Assembly: GCF_000025705.1 (NCBI RefSeq)
Contig: NC_013959.1
Span: 2,302,001-2,366,000 of the forward strand
Direction: 5' to 3'
Length of the DNA stretch: 64,000 nt
Source of the DNA: Sideroxydans lithotrophicus ES-1
Lineage (GTDB): Bacteria; Pseudomonadota; Gammaproteobacteria; Burkholderiales; Gallionellaceae
The notes under the pieces are model-generated. The model made no database searches, had not been told where the DNA came from, and saw only the letters and a list, made by a program, of their open reading frames with translations. The position numbers and the translations under genes are program-made. Positions 35,351 through 44,435 of the stretch are shown piece after piece (positions within the stretch are counted from its first letter, which is position 1; every line of letters begins with the position of its first letter).

Positions 35351-36157
35351 GTGCGCAAGGCCCTCTTCATCGGGCTGTGGCTGCTTGCCAATACGGTGCA
35401 GGCAACGACAGCACAGCCCGATCCCTTTCCGGAAGTCGCAACCGCCTACCTGGTCGAGCTGAACGGCAAGGCAATCTGGGCCAAACAACCGGATCGGCGG
35501 CTTCCTCCCGCCAGCCTGACCAAGCTGATGACCGCCCTGCTGGTGCTGGAACGGACGCGACCCGATGACATCGTGACCGTCACCCCCTCCGCCACGCACG
35601 AGACCGGTACCCGTATCGGCCTGAAGACCGGCGAACGCTTTCATGTGCAGGACCTGCTCGCCGCCGCGCTCCTGCCGTCGGCCAACGACGCCTGCCAGGC
35701 GCTGGCCGATCACCTCGACGGCGACGAAACCGGATTCGTCGCACGCATGAACCAGCGCGCCCATGAACTCGGCATGCGCAACACCCATTTCGCCAATGCC
35801 TGCGGACACGACAAGGCCAGACATTATTCCAGCGCAAAAGACCTCTCCATACTGGCGCATGCATTGCTCAAGTACCCGTCTCTGCTCGATGTCACTTCGC
35901 AGAGAAAGCTGCAGATCGCCACACTGGACGGGCAGCATCGCTACATCCTGGAAAGCAAGAACGCGCTGATCGGCCGTTATGACGGTGCGATCGGCATCAA
36001 GACCGGCTATACGCCCAATGCCGGAAAATGCCTGGTCGCCTACGCCAAGCGTGATGGCAACGCCGTGCTGTTCATCATGCTGCACGGGCATGACCGCTGG
36101 TGGGATGCGGTGGACGTGCTCGACCTGGCCTTCGACCATGTACGCGAAATGCGCTGA
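35351..36157 (+). CDS. D-alanyl-D-alanine carboxypeptidase (PBP5/7 family)
   Basis: 268 residues from GTG 35351, directly after the preceding stop. Signal peptide MRKALFIGLWLLANTVQA. S-x-x-K motif S55-L-T-K58, S110-A-N112 and K217-T-G219 are all present with proper spacing. Family S11 enzymes trim the terminal D-Ala from peptidoglycan stem peptides or act as endopeptidases. The protein ends soon after the KTG domain, so the C-terminal membrane-anchoring helix of PBP5/6 is absent and the enzyme is PBP7-like in size. Followed closely by the TPR membrane protein. Confidence 0.92.
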   Translation: MRKALFIGLWLLANTVQATTAQPDPFPEVATAYLVELNGKAIWAKQPDRRLPPASLTKLMTALLVLERTRPDDIVTVTPSATHETGTRIGLKTGERFHVQDLLAAALLPSANDACQALADHLDGDETGFVARMNQRAHELGMRNTHFANACGHDKARHYSSAKDLSILAHALLKYPSLLDVTSQRKLQIATLDGQHRYILESKNALIGRYDGAIGIKTGYTPNAGKCLVAYAKRDGNAVLFIMLHGHDRWWDAVDVLDLAFDHVREMR

Positions 36158-36173
36158 TACACATGTCCACGCA

Positions 36174-37523
36174 ATGATGTGGCTGGCGCTGGCAGTAGGC
36201 ATCAGTTATGCGAATGCGCTCACCGGCACGTTCCAGTTCGACGACTACAACGTCATCGTCAACGAACCGCATGTCCACAGCTGGACCAATTGGCTAGCAG
36301 GTCTCGGCAGCGGCATCCGCCCCCTGCTCAAACTCAGCTACACGTTGAACTGGACCATGGCCGCTGGCGTGGTCGGCTTCCATGTGACCAACCTGCTGAT
36401 CCATTTGACCAACGCTTGGCTGGTCTATCGCCTTGCGCAGGCTTACACCGACAAACATCAGCAGCATGAGAACCTGTTGCAGGTTCCGTTGCTCACCGCA
36501 CTGCTGTTCGCTGTACACCCCGTCAATACCGAAGCGGTGAGTTACATCTGCGGACGCTCGGCCTCGCTGATGACGCTGTTCTACCTGGCCGGACTGTTGT
36601 GCTATGAGATCGGCCGCAGCCAGCACCGTAATGTCTGCTTGTATGCAGCTACGCCGTTACTGTTCCTGCTGGCACTTGGCGTGAAAGAAACGGCCATGAC
36701 CTTTCCGCTGGCGCTGCTGCTGTGGGAACTGGGCTGCGGCGGACGATGGCAGGTCGCATTCAAACTGCAATGGCCGGTCTGGGCATTGTCAATCGTTGCA
36801 GCGCTGTTCTTTCTGTTCAACGACAGCTACCTGACGCAGATGGAACGCAGTGCGCAACTCAACTCACTGTCCGGCAACCTCGCCACGCAACTGCTTGCCT
36901 TCTTCTGGCTGCTGCGGCAATGGGCATTGCCGTTGTGGCTGAACATAGACCCGGACCTGCCGTTGCAGACCGATCTTTCCAACATGCTGTTGCCGCTCAC
37001 CGCCTTCATCGCGCTGTTCGCATCGATGCTGGTCTGCTGGCGCAGGCGCCCCTGGATGGGCTTTGCGCTGGCCTGGGCAATGCTGCAACTGGTCCCGCTG
37101 CACCTGCTATTGCCTCGTATCGACATCGCCAACGAACGCCAGATGTATCTGGCCGGATGGCCGCTGTATCTTGCCTTGAGCATCGAACTGACATTGTGGC
37201 TGAACATCAGGACATGGCGCCGGGTCTCCGCCGCACTCTTGCTTGCTCTTGCCAGCCTCACCTTGATGCGCAACGAGGCTTACACCAACGAGATCAGCCT
37301 GTGGGAAGACACCGCGAAGAGATCGCCAGACAAGGCGCGCGTGCACAACAACCTCGGTTACGCCTATCTGCAGTCACATCGAACTGACGATGCACGGCGC
37401 GAATTCGCCGCCGCACTACGACTCGACCCGCGTCTCTACCAGGCGCGCTATAACCTGCAGCGCCTGGACGACGAGGTCAAAGCTTCGGGCGATAGAAACG
37501 CGAGCTCACGGTCAGCCCCTTGA
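36174..37523 (+). CDS. TMTC-like multi-pass membrane protein with C-terminal TPR
   Basis: 449 residues from ATG 36174; ATG 36138 (overlapping the carboxypeptidase gene by 20 bp) is an alternative, and neither has a clear RBS. Roughly ten transmembrane segments. The loop FQFDDYNVIVNEP recalls the DD motif of the GT-C fold and HPVNTEAVSYICGRSASLMTLFYLAGL is the hallmark of TMTC/DUF1736 proteins. A TPR pair closes it (RVHNNLGYAYLQSHRTDDARREF...ALRLDP). Eukaryotic TMTCs O-mannosylate cadherins; the bacterial role is unclear, possibly protein glycosylation. Its last 47 bp overlap the convergent M48 peptidase gene. Confidence 0.75.
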   Translation: MMWLALAVGISYANALTGTFQFDDYNVIVNEPHVHSWTNWLAGLGSGIRPLLKLSYTLNWTMAAGVVGFHVTNLLIHLTNAWLVYRLAQAYTDKHQQHENLLQVPLLTALLFAVHPVNTEAVSYICGRSASLMTLFYLAGLLCYEIGRSQHRNVCLYAATPLLFLLALGVKETAMTFPLALLLWELGCGGRWQVAFKLQWPVWALSIVAALFFLFNDSYLTQMERSAQLNSLSGNLATQLLAFFWLLRQWALPLWLNIDPDLPLQTDLSNMLLPLTAFIALFASMLVCWRRRPWMGFALAWAMLQLVPLHLLLPRIDIANERQMYLAGWPLYLALSIELTLWLNIRTWRRVSAALLLALASLTLMRNEAYTNEISLWEDTAKRSPDKARVHNNLGYAYLQSHRTDDARREFAAALRLDPRLYQARYNLQRLDDEVKASGDRNASSRSAP

Positions 37524-38322
37524 TGCGGTCGAAACGGTCGCCCATGGCGCTGTCGAGTCTGGCCAGACGTGCATCGGGCAGCGGGTGGGTCTTGAACAGC
37601 AAGGCAACGCTGCCCTCGTCCTTGGCAAAGTGCCCGATCTGCTGCAGCACGCTCGGCAAGCCATAAGCGTCATAACCGGCACGCGTCGCCAGCACCACAC
37701 CGATGCGGTCCGCCTCGAACTCTGCATCCTTGTCGAGCGAGCGTGCGACGATCTCGGCACCGCTGCCGATCATCTGCTGCACCTTGTCGTTGCCGCCGAC
37801 CTCTTTCGACAGCGCCTTGCTGCCTGCCTCCACCAGCTTGCTCTGCTGCAACAGCTTCAGATGATGCTTGCGGATGACGTGCCCGATCTCGTGCCCCAAC
37901 ACACCAGCCAGATCCGCTTCGTTCTGCAGCAGGCGGTACAGGCCCAGCGTGACAAAGATATAGCCGCCTGGCGCAGCGAACGCGTTCACGTCCTCAGACT
38001 GGATCACACCAAAATGCCAGGGCAGTTCGGGACGCTCGCTCTGGCTCGCCACCCAGGTACCGACCTGGTTCACGTATTTCTGCAACCTAGCATCTTTCAC
38101 CAGCGGCGCTGCCCCCAGCAGGTCGCCTGCGATCTGCCTGCCGATTGCGATCTCTTCTGCTTCATCCGACCCCTTGATCTCCTTCATCGCGGCGATCACC
38201 TTGGGGTTGACCGGCAATTCGGCCTTGAGCTGGTCGCGCAAACCGCCCAGATCCAACGCCGAAACGTTCATGGCAACGCATGCCAAACCAGCAACCGACA
38301 TCCATTTCATCATCGTCTTCAT
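37477..38322 (-). CDS. M48 family metalloprotease, periplasmic
   Basis: 281 residues, ATG 38322. Signal peptide ending MNVSA-LD. Zinc site H144-E-I-G-H148 and third ligand in EFEADRIG; the Met-turn region AAPGGYIFVTLGLYRLL is typical of BepA/LoiP-like proteases. It probably degrades or matures envelope proteins. Last gene of the CHASE2-SH3-M48 set, 10 bp after the SH3 gene. Its 3' end overlaps the opposite TPR gene by 47 bp. Confidence 0.9.
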   Translation of the reverse strand: MKTMMKWMSVAGLACVAMNVSALDLGGLRDQLKAELPVNPKVIAAMKEIKGSDEAEEIAIGRQIAGDLLGAAPLVKDARLQKYVNQVGTWVASQSERPELPWHFGVIQSEDVNAFAAPGGYIFVTLGLYRLLQNEADLAGVLGHEIGHVIRKHHLKLLQQSKLVEAGSKALSKEVGGNDKVQQMIGSGAEIVARSLDKDAEFEADRIGVVLATRAGYDAYGLPSVLQQIGHFAKDEGSVALLFKTHPLPDARLARLDSAMGDRFDRIKGLTVSSRFYRPKL

Positions 38323-38331
38323 GTCGTCTCC

Positions 38332-38832
38332 TTACTGTCCGGCCGGCAGATAATCGAACGGACGCGCAACCAGTTTTCCTTGCGCGGCGAATTTTTTTGC
38401 ATCGGCCAGTTTGACTGCATAGGATTCGGCAAGCCGTACCTCCTGCTCATTGAATTTCGCCGCCTTCAATTCTTCTTCATTCAGTCCACGCACACCGGTG
38501 GTCGCCACCACTTTACCGGTTCCGGCGCGACCGGACGACAGCGCCAGCAATCCGGAGGAGGCGCTTGCCCCTTTGGGGACATCGCCCTTGCGCACGCTCA
38601 ACATGTGCACCCAGCCGTTGCCCTTGCCTGTCTTGACCTTGAACCAGCCCCCCTGCTTACCCAGGATGGACACCTTCTCGCCTGCAGCCAGCGCCTTGAC
38701 GGTCTTCGCGTCGCGGTACGGCTCCGCTTTCAGCTCTTCGGCTTTCAACAGCGTACCGCTTTCCGCCGCCCATGCAGTCTGCGCACACAGCAGCGCGCAC
38801 ACGACGATTGTTCGAATCCCGGCTATCTTCAT
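38332..38832 (-). CDS. exported SH3-domain protein
   Basis: 166 residues from ATG 38832 with GGGAGAAG upstream. Signal peptide ending AQTAWA-A. A bacterial SH3 fold: LLKAEELKAEPYRDAKTVKALAAGEKVSILGKQGGWFKVKTGKGNGWVHMLSVR. The second half (GTGKVVATTGVRGLNEEELKAAKFN...) is the part usually found in SH3 proteins next to CHASE2 genes. Probably binds peptidoglycan in the periplasm. Its start overlaps the CHASE2 stop by 4 bp. Confidence 0.85.
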   Translation of the reverse strand: MKIAGIRTIVVCALLCAQTAWAAESGTLLKAEELKAEPYRDAKTVKALAAGEKVSILGKQGGWFKVKTGKGNGWVHMLSVRKGDVPKGASASSGLLALSSGRAGTGKVVATTGVRGLNEEELKAAKFNEQEVRLAESYAVKLADAKKFAAQGKLVARPFDYLPAGQ

Positions 38833-40529
38833 GATGACTTCTCCCACTTGAGTAATGCTTCTGCAAACAATGCGCGCCAGCCAGCCGCCGCCTGTTCGCC
38901 ACCTTGTATCCGGCCACTGTGTACCGTATGGCTTTCCGCCCCCTCGACATGCAGCAGAAACTTGCGCAGCAATGGCTGCAGTTCGTCCAATATCTTTTCC
39001 AGATCGGTTGCGATCGCCTTTTGCGCCGCATCATCATCCGCGGCCGCCACCCACGAGATGGCGATGGTCTTCTCGAACAGGCCCCACAATCCGCGTTGCG
39101 CACCGCTCAACACTTCCACGCTCTTGTCTCTGGAACCGATGCGCTTAAGTCCGAGGCGGATCTTCTCCAGCACGCTGTCCGGGATCACGTTGCGCCGGCC
39201 ATCGAAGCGGATCAGCAGCAACGTGGCCTGCAAGTCATCGGCACGTGCCGTCGCCACACGCACCATGTTCTGCTCCAGTGCCTTGCCGGTCGCCGTAGCA
39301 TACAGCCGGGCCAGCGTGAAGTAGGCGATACCCAGCATCACCGGTCCGGCCAGATTGATATAGGTGTTGGTGAAATTGATGCTGGCGAACGAGAAACCGA
39401 TCAGGATGATTTGCGACAGACCGAACAGCTTGTCGATGTTGCCGCGCCCCTCTTCGCGATAGAACGCCCATGCGGTAAGCCAGATGATGGCGAGCGTAAT
39501 GAGCAGGTACCAGATGCGCCCTTCGGGAAAGCGCAGCGAATCGCCGTGCTTGTAGTTGTCGATGGCGGTCGCCAGCACCTCCACCCCGGGATGCAGGCGT
39601 GCCATCGGCGTTGCACGCAGATCGAACAGGCCGGACGCGGTAGAGCCGATGATGACGATCTTGTCCTTGAACTCATCCTGCGGACGCTGCTTGTTCTTGC
39701 TGCCCATGTCTGCAAAAACGTCTGCGAGGCTCACGTAGTGGTAGCTGAACGGCATTCCGCGCCAATTGAGCAGCATGCGTTCCGTCGTCGGCGTCGGCCA
39801 GCCGAACTCGCGCCCGATGCGTGAAGGCAACGAAGGAATACGCCAGCCGTCCTTGGCGATGAACACCGGATAGCTGCGCACCACACCGTCCGCGTCGGGA
39901 TAAACGTTGTGCGTCCCCAATCGCCCGCCTGCCAATGCCGACTGGAAATGCGGCAGCACCACGCCGATGGTCGCATCGCGGTTCACCTCCGCATCGGGCA
40001 AGGCCGTCACGCCGGGGATCTGCGCCACCCTGACCTCGCTCAATGCATCGCTGGCAGGATCGAGACGCAACATCGGGAAGAAGGTGTTGCCGGTCGCCGC
40101 GATGGCCGCATCGAAATAGGTATCGCTGTCCGGATTGAACACGTCCGCGTCGCTGAACAGGATGTCGAACACCACCGCCTTCGGCTTCTGTTTCTCGACA
40201 CCTTCGAGGAACTCCCCCAGCACCTGCCGTGGCCACGGCCAGCGTCCGTAATCCTTGGCCATCGCCGCCAGGCTGGCCTCGTCGATATCGGCGATGACAA
40301 TATCCGGATCGGGCTTGGGCGGAGCCAGACGATGACGCACCATGGCATCGAACGCCGCCGTGCGCATCTCGCTGGTGATATGCAAAAAGGCCGTATCAAG
40401 GACGGCGAACACCGTGAACAATACCGCCAGATACAGATAGAAATTACGTTTCCATCGGCGCGCCAGCAGGTTCGAGAACGCCTCGAATGCGAAACGGAAA
40501 CGGCTGAGCAGGAATAGGCGCAGGTTCAT
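38829..40529 (-). CDS. CHASE2-domain sensor protein without an output domain
   Basis: 566 residues, ATG 40529. TM helix at ~30-50, then a periplasmic CHASE2 domain (DIVIADIDEASLAAM, GRWPWPRQVLGEFLEG, AVVFDILFSD, VFIGSTA-like IVIIGSTASGLFDLRATPM) and three TM helices (IWYLLITLAIIWLTAWAF onward). The cytoplasmic ~150 residues (ADDLQATLLLIRFDGRRNVIP...) have no kinase, cyclase or GGDEF motif, unlike most CHASE2 receptors. It is the first gene of a translationally coupled CHASE2-SH3-M48 operon, suggesting envelope sensing that controls the protease; inference. Confidence 0.88.
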   Translation of the reverse strand: MNLRLFLLSRFRFAFEAFSNLLARRWKRNFYLYLAVLFTVFAVLDTAFLHITSEMRTAAFDAMVRHRLAPPKPDPDIVIADIDEASLAAMAKDYGRWPWPRQVLGEFLEGVEKQKPKAVVFDILFSDADVFNPDSDTYFDAAIAATGNTFFPMLRLDPASDALSEVRVAQIPGVTALPDAEVNRDATIGVVLPHFQSALAGGRLGTHNVYPDADGVVRSYPVFIAKDGWRIPSLPSRIGREFGWPTPTTERMLLNWRGMPFSYHYVSLADVFADMGSKNKQRPQDEFKDKIVIIGSTASGLFDLRATPMARLHPGVEVLATAIDNYKHGDSLRFPEGRIWYLLITLAIIWLTAWAFYREEGRGNIDKLFGLSQIILIGFSFASINFTNTYINLAGPVMLGIAYFTLARLYATATGKALEQNMVRVATARADDLQATLLLIRFDGRRNVIPDSVLEKIRLGLKRIGSRDKSVEVLSGAQRGLWGLFEKTIAISWVAAADDDAAQKAIATDLEKILDELQPLLRKFLLHVEGAESHTVHSGRIQGGEQAAAGWRALFAEALLKWEKSS

Positions 40530-40551
40530 GGGGCAGAGTTTACCAGTCGCG

Positions 40552-40583
40552 CCAAAGAAAAAGCCGGAGCATCGCTCCGGCTT
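40552..40583 (-). terminator. intrinsic terminator of sodB
   Basis: Minus strand: 10-bp stem AAGCCGGAGC/GCTCCGGCTT (40561-40583, ATC loop) followed by TTTTTCTTT. Ends the sodB transcript. Confidence 0.85.
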
Positions 40584-40604
40584 CGCATCTGGACTTACCA
40601 GCGA

Positions 40605-41189
40605 TCAGGCGAAGTTCTTCGCCACGAAATCCCAGTTCACCAGATTGTTGAGGAAGGTCTCGACGAATTTGGGACGCATATTGCGGTAGTCGATGTAATA
40701 GGCATGCTCCCATACATCCACGCACAGCAGCGCCTTGTCGCCGGTGGTCAGCGGCGTACCGGCGGCACCCATGTTGACGATATCCAGCGAACCGTCGGCC
40801 TTCTTCACCAGCCAGGTCCAGCCGGAACCGAAGTTGCCCACGGCGGAAGTCTGGAAGGCTTTCTTGAAGTCGTCCAGGTTGCCCCACTTCTTGTTGATGG
40901 CTTCGGCCAGTTTGCCTGCAGGTGCACCGCCGCCCTGCGGCTTCATGCAGTTCCAGAAGAAAGTGTGGTTCCACACTTGGGCGGAGTTGTTGTAGATGCC
41001 GCCTGCCGGGGCCTTCTTGATGATAGCTTCCAGTTCCAGGTTCTCGTATTCGGTACCCTTGATCAGGTTGTTCAGGTTGGTAACGTAGGCCTGATGGTGT
41101 TTGGCATAGTGGTAATCGAAAGTCTCGGCGGACATGTGCGGCGCGAGCGCTTCGCGTGGATATGGCAGAGGGGGCAGTTGGTGTTCCAT
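40605..41189 (-). CDS. sodB: superoxide dismutase [Fe]
   Basis: 194 residues from ATG 41189 with AGGAGA upstream. Iron ligands: His27 in YHYAKHH, His in QVWNHTFFWNCM, and Asp/His in DVWEHAYYIDYRN. FWNCMKP and GSGWTWLV favour the Fe type over Mn. Cytoplasmic removal of superoxide. A TATAAT box lies on the minus strand at 41276-41271, but no good -35 accompanies it. Divergent from lipA, followed by its own terminator. Confidence 0.96.
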   Translation of the reverse strand: MEHQLPPLPYPREALAPHMSAETFDYHYAKHHQAYVTNLNNLIKGTEYENLELEAIIKKAPAGGIYNNSAQVWNHTFFWNCMKPQGGGAPAGKLAEAINKKWGNLDDFKKAFQTSAVGNFGSGWTWLVKKADGSLDIVNMGAAGTPLTTGDKALLCVDVWEHAYYIDYRNMRPKFVETFLNNLVNWDFVAKNFA

Positions 41190-41352
41190 GGCAGTCTCCT
41201 GATTATTTTTGGTAAAAGGGGAAATGGCATAACCATCGGCGTGCAATATACCATACCTTATTGCTTGGGTATTATATATCCGCACATCTTACAGGGCTTC
41301 ACGACTGATATGAAGTTAAGCCTTTGTCTGGATGACTTACAATACATCTCTT

Positions 41353-42288
41353 ATGAATGACACCCACAAACAGACCGGCGCAGCCAAGACCGCGCGCAAT
41401 CCGATCAAGATCGTGCCCCTGCAGGAGCGCCTGCGAAAACCGCAATGGATACGGGTCAAACCCGGCAACGGCGCGGGATACAGCGAAGTGAAGCGCATGC
41501 TGCGCGAACACAAGCTGCACACCGTGTGCGAGGAGGCATCCTGCCCCAACATCGGCGAATGTTTCGGCAAGGGCACCGCCAGCTTCATGATCCTGGGCGA
41601 TGTCTGCACGAGACGCTGCCCCTTCTGCGACGTGGCACACGGCAAACCGTTGCCGCCGGATGCCGACGAACCCGGCAACCTCGCCCACTCCATCGGTCTG
41701 CTCAAACTCAGGTACGTTGTCATCACCAGTGTCGACCGGGATGACCTTCGCGACGGCGGCGCAAAACACTTTGCCGATTGCCTTACGGCCATTCGCGCCA
41801 CATCGCCCGGAACCAAGCTGGAGACGCTGGTACCTGACTTCCGTGGTCGCCTCGACATCGCGCTGGATGCGCTGGCCGAGAGCCTGCCGGATGTGCTCAA
41901 CCACAACCTGGAGACCGTGCCGCGCCTGTATCCAATGGCACGCCCCGGTGCCGATTACGCGCATTCGCTCAAACTGCTCAAGGACTTCAAGGCCCGTTTC
42001 CCGCAAGTGACGACCAAGTCCGGCCTGATGCTGGGCCTGGGCGAGACCGACGAGGAAGTGCTGCAGGTCATGCGCGACCTGCGCGCGCACGATGTCGAGA
42101 TGCTCACGTTGGGTCAATATCTGCAACCCTCGGACGGCCACCTGCCAGTATTGCGCTATGTTCCGCTGGAGACCTTCAAGATGTTCGAGGATGCGGCAAA
42201 AGAGATGGGGTTCTCGCACGCAGCCTGCGCACCGATGGTGCGCTCAAGCTATTTTGCGGACATCCAGGCCGAACACGCCGGAGTGTAA
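41353..42288 (+). CDS. lipA: lipoyl synthase
   Basis: 311 residues from ATG 41353. Auxiliary cluster C59-x4-C64-x5-C70 ([12 protein letters not shown]) and radical-SAM cluster C85-x3-C89-x2-C92 (CTRRCPFC), then [12 protein letters not shown] and the C-terminal RSSY motif in MVRSSYFAD. LipA inserts sulfur into octanoyl chains on lipoyl domains. No lipB lies next to it, unlike in many bacteria. Divergent from sodB. Confidence 0.96.
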   Translation: MNDTHKQTGAAKTARNPIKIVPLQERLRKPQWIRVKPGNGAGYSEVKRMLREHKLHTVCEEASCPNIGECFGKGTASFMILGDVCTRRCPFCDVAHGKPLPPDADEPGNLAHSIGLLKLRYVVITSVDRDDLRDGGAKHFADCLTAIRATSPGTKLETLVPDFRGRLDIALDALAESLPDVLNHNLETVPRLYPMARPGADYAHSLKLLKDFKARFPQVTTKSGLMLGLGETDEEVLQVMRDLRAHDVEMLTLGQYLQPSDGHLPVLRYVPLETFKMFEDAAKEMGFSHAACAPMVRSSYFADIQAEHAGV

Positions 42289-42341
42289 GCGCTACCCGGC
42301 AAGCCGTTTAAACTCAAAACCTGCACTGAGCTGCAAAACAA

Positions 42342-42370
42342 AACGGGCGCGACCTGAGGTCGCGCCCGTT
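42342..42370. terminator. strong hairpin between lipA and the convergent small gene
   Basis: 13-bp perfect stem AACGGGCGCGACC/GGTCGCGCCCGTT with TGA loop. On the minus strand it is followed by TTTTGTTTTG, so it suits termination of the small gene; it may also end lipA. Confidence 0.8.
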
Positions 42371-42394
42371 GCTTGTCTGACCTGCCCTTGAACG

Positions 42395-42613
42395 TCAGGC
42401 CTTGACGTTGATGATGGCACCCACGGTCTGCCCGTTGGTATTGACGGTAGGTTGCGACAAAACATTGGAATTATTCGCCGCTGCAGCCTTGGCAGCATCG
42501 TCCCTGTCCTTGTCGTTTTCCTTTTCGGCAGCTCTTTCAACCGGTGTCTGCGGTTGCGGCTGAACCTGGGAAACGTAGTTATTGCCTGAATTTATTGAAT
42601 TAATTGTCGCCAT
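42395..42613 (-). CDS. small FliA-controlled protein of unknown function
   Basis: 72 residues, ATG 42613 with AGGAGG upstream. Polar and flexible: NSINSGNNYVSQVQPQPQTP, a charged middle (ERAAEKENDKDRDDAAKAAA) and an ordered-looking end (PTVNTNGQTVGAIINVKA). No signal peptide, TM or known domain. Its promoter matches the flagellar sigma-28 consensus perfectly, so it should be produced with late flagellar or chemotaxis genes, although no flagellar gene is in the window. It has its own terminator. Confidence 0.75.
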   Translation of the reverse strand: MATINSINSGNNYVSQVQPQPQTPVERAAEKENDKDRDDAAKAAAANNSNVLSQPTVNTNGQTVGAIINVKA

Positions 42614-42663
42614 GACATCCTCCTAGTGACTGGTACGGCCAGCTTCCTGCTCGTCTGGTGTTT

Positions 42664-42690
42664 TTATCGGCAAAGGCCGAGAAAACTTTA
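42664..42690 (-). promoter_or_regulatory. sigma-28 (FliA) promoter
   Basis: Minus strand: TAAAGTTT (42690-42683), 11 bases, GCCGATAA (42671-42664). This is a complete match to the enterobacterial FliA consensus TAAAGTTT-N11-GCCGATAA. Start of transcription expected near 42656, about 43 bases before the ATG at 42613. Confidence 0.9.
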
Positions 42691-42849
42691 ACCATTTTTA
42701 TCAATTTATAAAAGGCGTACCTGCAGCAGGGCTAAATACCTTCTACAAACCGTTATGGGCAGGCTCACTTTAACCGAAGACTCACCGGCTTAACAAGCCA
42801 GGCCGACGAACGAACCCGACATGGAGTTCATGCCCCTGTCTGCTCCAGA

Positions 42850-42878
42850 TTGCGGCAGTTCACATCTGCCATGATAAT
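42850..42878 (+). promoter_or_regulatory. candidate sigma-70 promoter of the HerA-like gene
   Basis: TTGCGG at 42850-42855, 17-bp spacer, GATAAT at 42873-42878, about 50 bases before the start codon. Confidence 0.4.
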
Positions 42879-42929
42879 GCGCGGCCCGGATCGGAACGGG
42901 CATCCGCAGCCCAACCTCAAGGAACACGT

Positions 42930-44435
42930 ATGACCGCACCGTTACTCGTCGCAAAAAACGACAAAGTCGAACTCGAACTGCTGCCGCAGATGGCGAACCG
43001 CCACGGCCTCATCACTGGCGCAACCGGCACCGGCAAGACGGTGACGCTGCAAACGCTGGCGGAATCATTCAGCCGTATCGGGGTGCCGGTGTTCATGTCC
43101 GACATCAAGGGCGACCTGTCCGGAATTTCGAAGATCGGCGGCGGCAATGCCAAGGTGCAGGCACGCGTCGAGCAACTGAAGCTGGAAGGCTACACGAACC
43201 GCGCCTTCCCGGTGACGTTCTGGGACGTGGAAGGTAAACAGGGCCATCCCGTGCGTGCCACGGTATCGGACATGGGGCCGCTGCTGCTCGGGCGCATGCT
43301 CAACCTCAACGACACACAGCAGGGCGTACTCACACTGGTGTTCAAGATCGCCGACGACAGCGGCATGTTGCTGCTCGATTTCAAGGACCTGCGTGCGATG
43401 GTGCAGCATGTCGGCGATAACTCGAAGGATTTCACCACCGAATACGGCAACATCTCCACCGCCAGCATCGGCGCGATCCAGCGCGGCTTGCTGGAACTGG
43501 ACAGCCAGGGCGCGGAGCAGTTTTTCGGCGAACCGATGTTGAACATCGACGACCTGATGCAGACCGACAGCAAGGGCAACGGCATGATCAACATCCTCGC
43601 TGCCGACAAGCTGATGCAATCGCCCAAGGTTTATTCGACGCTGTTGCTGTGGCTGCTATCCGAGTTGTTCGAACACCTGCCGGAAGCGGGCGACCTGGAC
43701 AAACCCAAGCTGGTGTTCTTCTTCGACGAAGCGCACCTGCTGTTCAACGACGCACCCACCGCGCTCATCGACAAGATCGAACAGGTGGTGCGGCTGATCC
43801 GCTCCAAGGGCGTGGGCGTCTATTTCGTCACCCAGAATCCCATGGACGTGCCGGACAATATCCTCGGCCAGCTCGGCAACCGCGTGCAGCATGCCTTGCG
43901 CGCCTTCTCACCGCGCGACCAGAAGGCCGTGCGTGCCGCCGCCGAGACCATGCGTGACAATCCGCAGCTGGACGAAGCCGCAGTCATCACCGAACTCGGC
44001 GTGGGCGAGGCACTGGTTTCGTTGCTGGACGAGAAAGGCCGCCCCGCCATCGTCGAGCGCGCCCTCATCGTGCCGCCGCAGGCGCAGATCGGGCCGATCA
44101 CCGATGCAGAACGACAGGCCATCATCCAATCTTCGCTGCTGGCTGGACATTACGAACAAGTCATCGACCGCGAATCTGCCTACGAAATCCTTAAAGGACG
44201 CACTGCACAGAAACAGGCCGAAGCAGAAAAAACGACCCCTGCCGCCGCGACGGGGAACGGCGTGATGGATGGTCTGCTCGGCGGCCTTCTGGGCGGAGGC
44301 AACTCACGTCGGCAGGGCGTGGGCGAAGCCATGGTGAAGAGCGTGGTGCGCACCGTCGGTGCCGAGCTCGGCCGTCAGCTGGTACGCGGCGTGATGGGTT
44401 CACTGCTGGGCAGCAGTGGCAGCCGCCGCAAATAA
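42930..44435 (+). CDS. HerA-like DNA-translocating ATPase (DUF853)
   Basis: 501 residues, ATG 42930. Walker A GATGTGKT (30-37), Walker [14 protein letters not shown], followed by [32 protein letters not shown], the sensor/arginine-finger region of the HerA/FtsK superfamily. The family (DUF853, YjgR in E. coli) is probably a hexameric ATPase acting on DNA or proteins; its substrate is unknown. Glycine-rich C-terminal segment ([16 protein letters not shown]). Stop and the next gene's ATG overlap by one base (TAATG). Confidence 0.88.
   Translation: MTAPLLVAKNDKVELELLPQMANRHGLITGATGTGKTVTLQTLAESFSRIGVPVFMSDIKGDLSGISKIGGGNAKVQARVEQLKLEGYTNRAFPVTFWDVEGKQGHPVRATVSDMGPLLLGRMLNLNDTQQGVLTLVFKIADDSGMLLLDFKDLRAMVQHVGDNSKDFTTEYGNISTASIGAIQRGLLELDSQGAEQFFGEPMLNIDDLMQTDSKGNGMINILAADKLMQSPKVYSTLLLWLLSELFEHLPEAGDLDKPKLVFFFDEAHLLFNDAPTALIDKIEQVVRLIRSKGVGVYFVTQNPMDVPDNILGQLGNRVQHALRAFSPRDQKAVRAAAETMRDNPQLDEAAVITELGVGEALVSLLDEKGRPAIVERALIVPPQAQIGPITDAERQAIIQSSLLAGHYEQVIDRESAYEILKGRTAQKQAEAEKTTPAAATGNGVMDGLLGGLLGGGNSRRQGVGEAMVKSVVRTVGAELGRQLVRGVMGSLLGSSGSRRK

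Larger units (their letters stand above)
42614..42929. other. intergenic region upstream of two divergent genes
   Basis: 316 bp between the small FliA-type gene and the HerA-like gene. It holds the sigma-28 promoter and the weaker sigma-70 candidate listed separately; nothing else recognised. Confidence 0.5.

Noticed and set aside
37390-39324. 644-codon open frame on the plus strand
   Set aside because: Lies opposite the M48, SH3 and CHASE2 genes; no domain, His/Gln/Arg-rich shadow composition.
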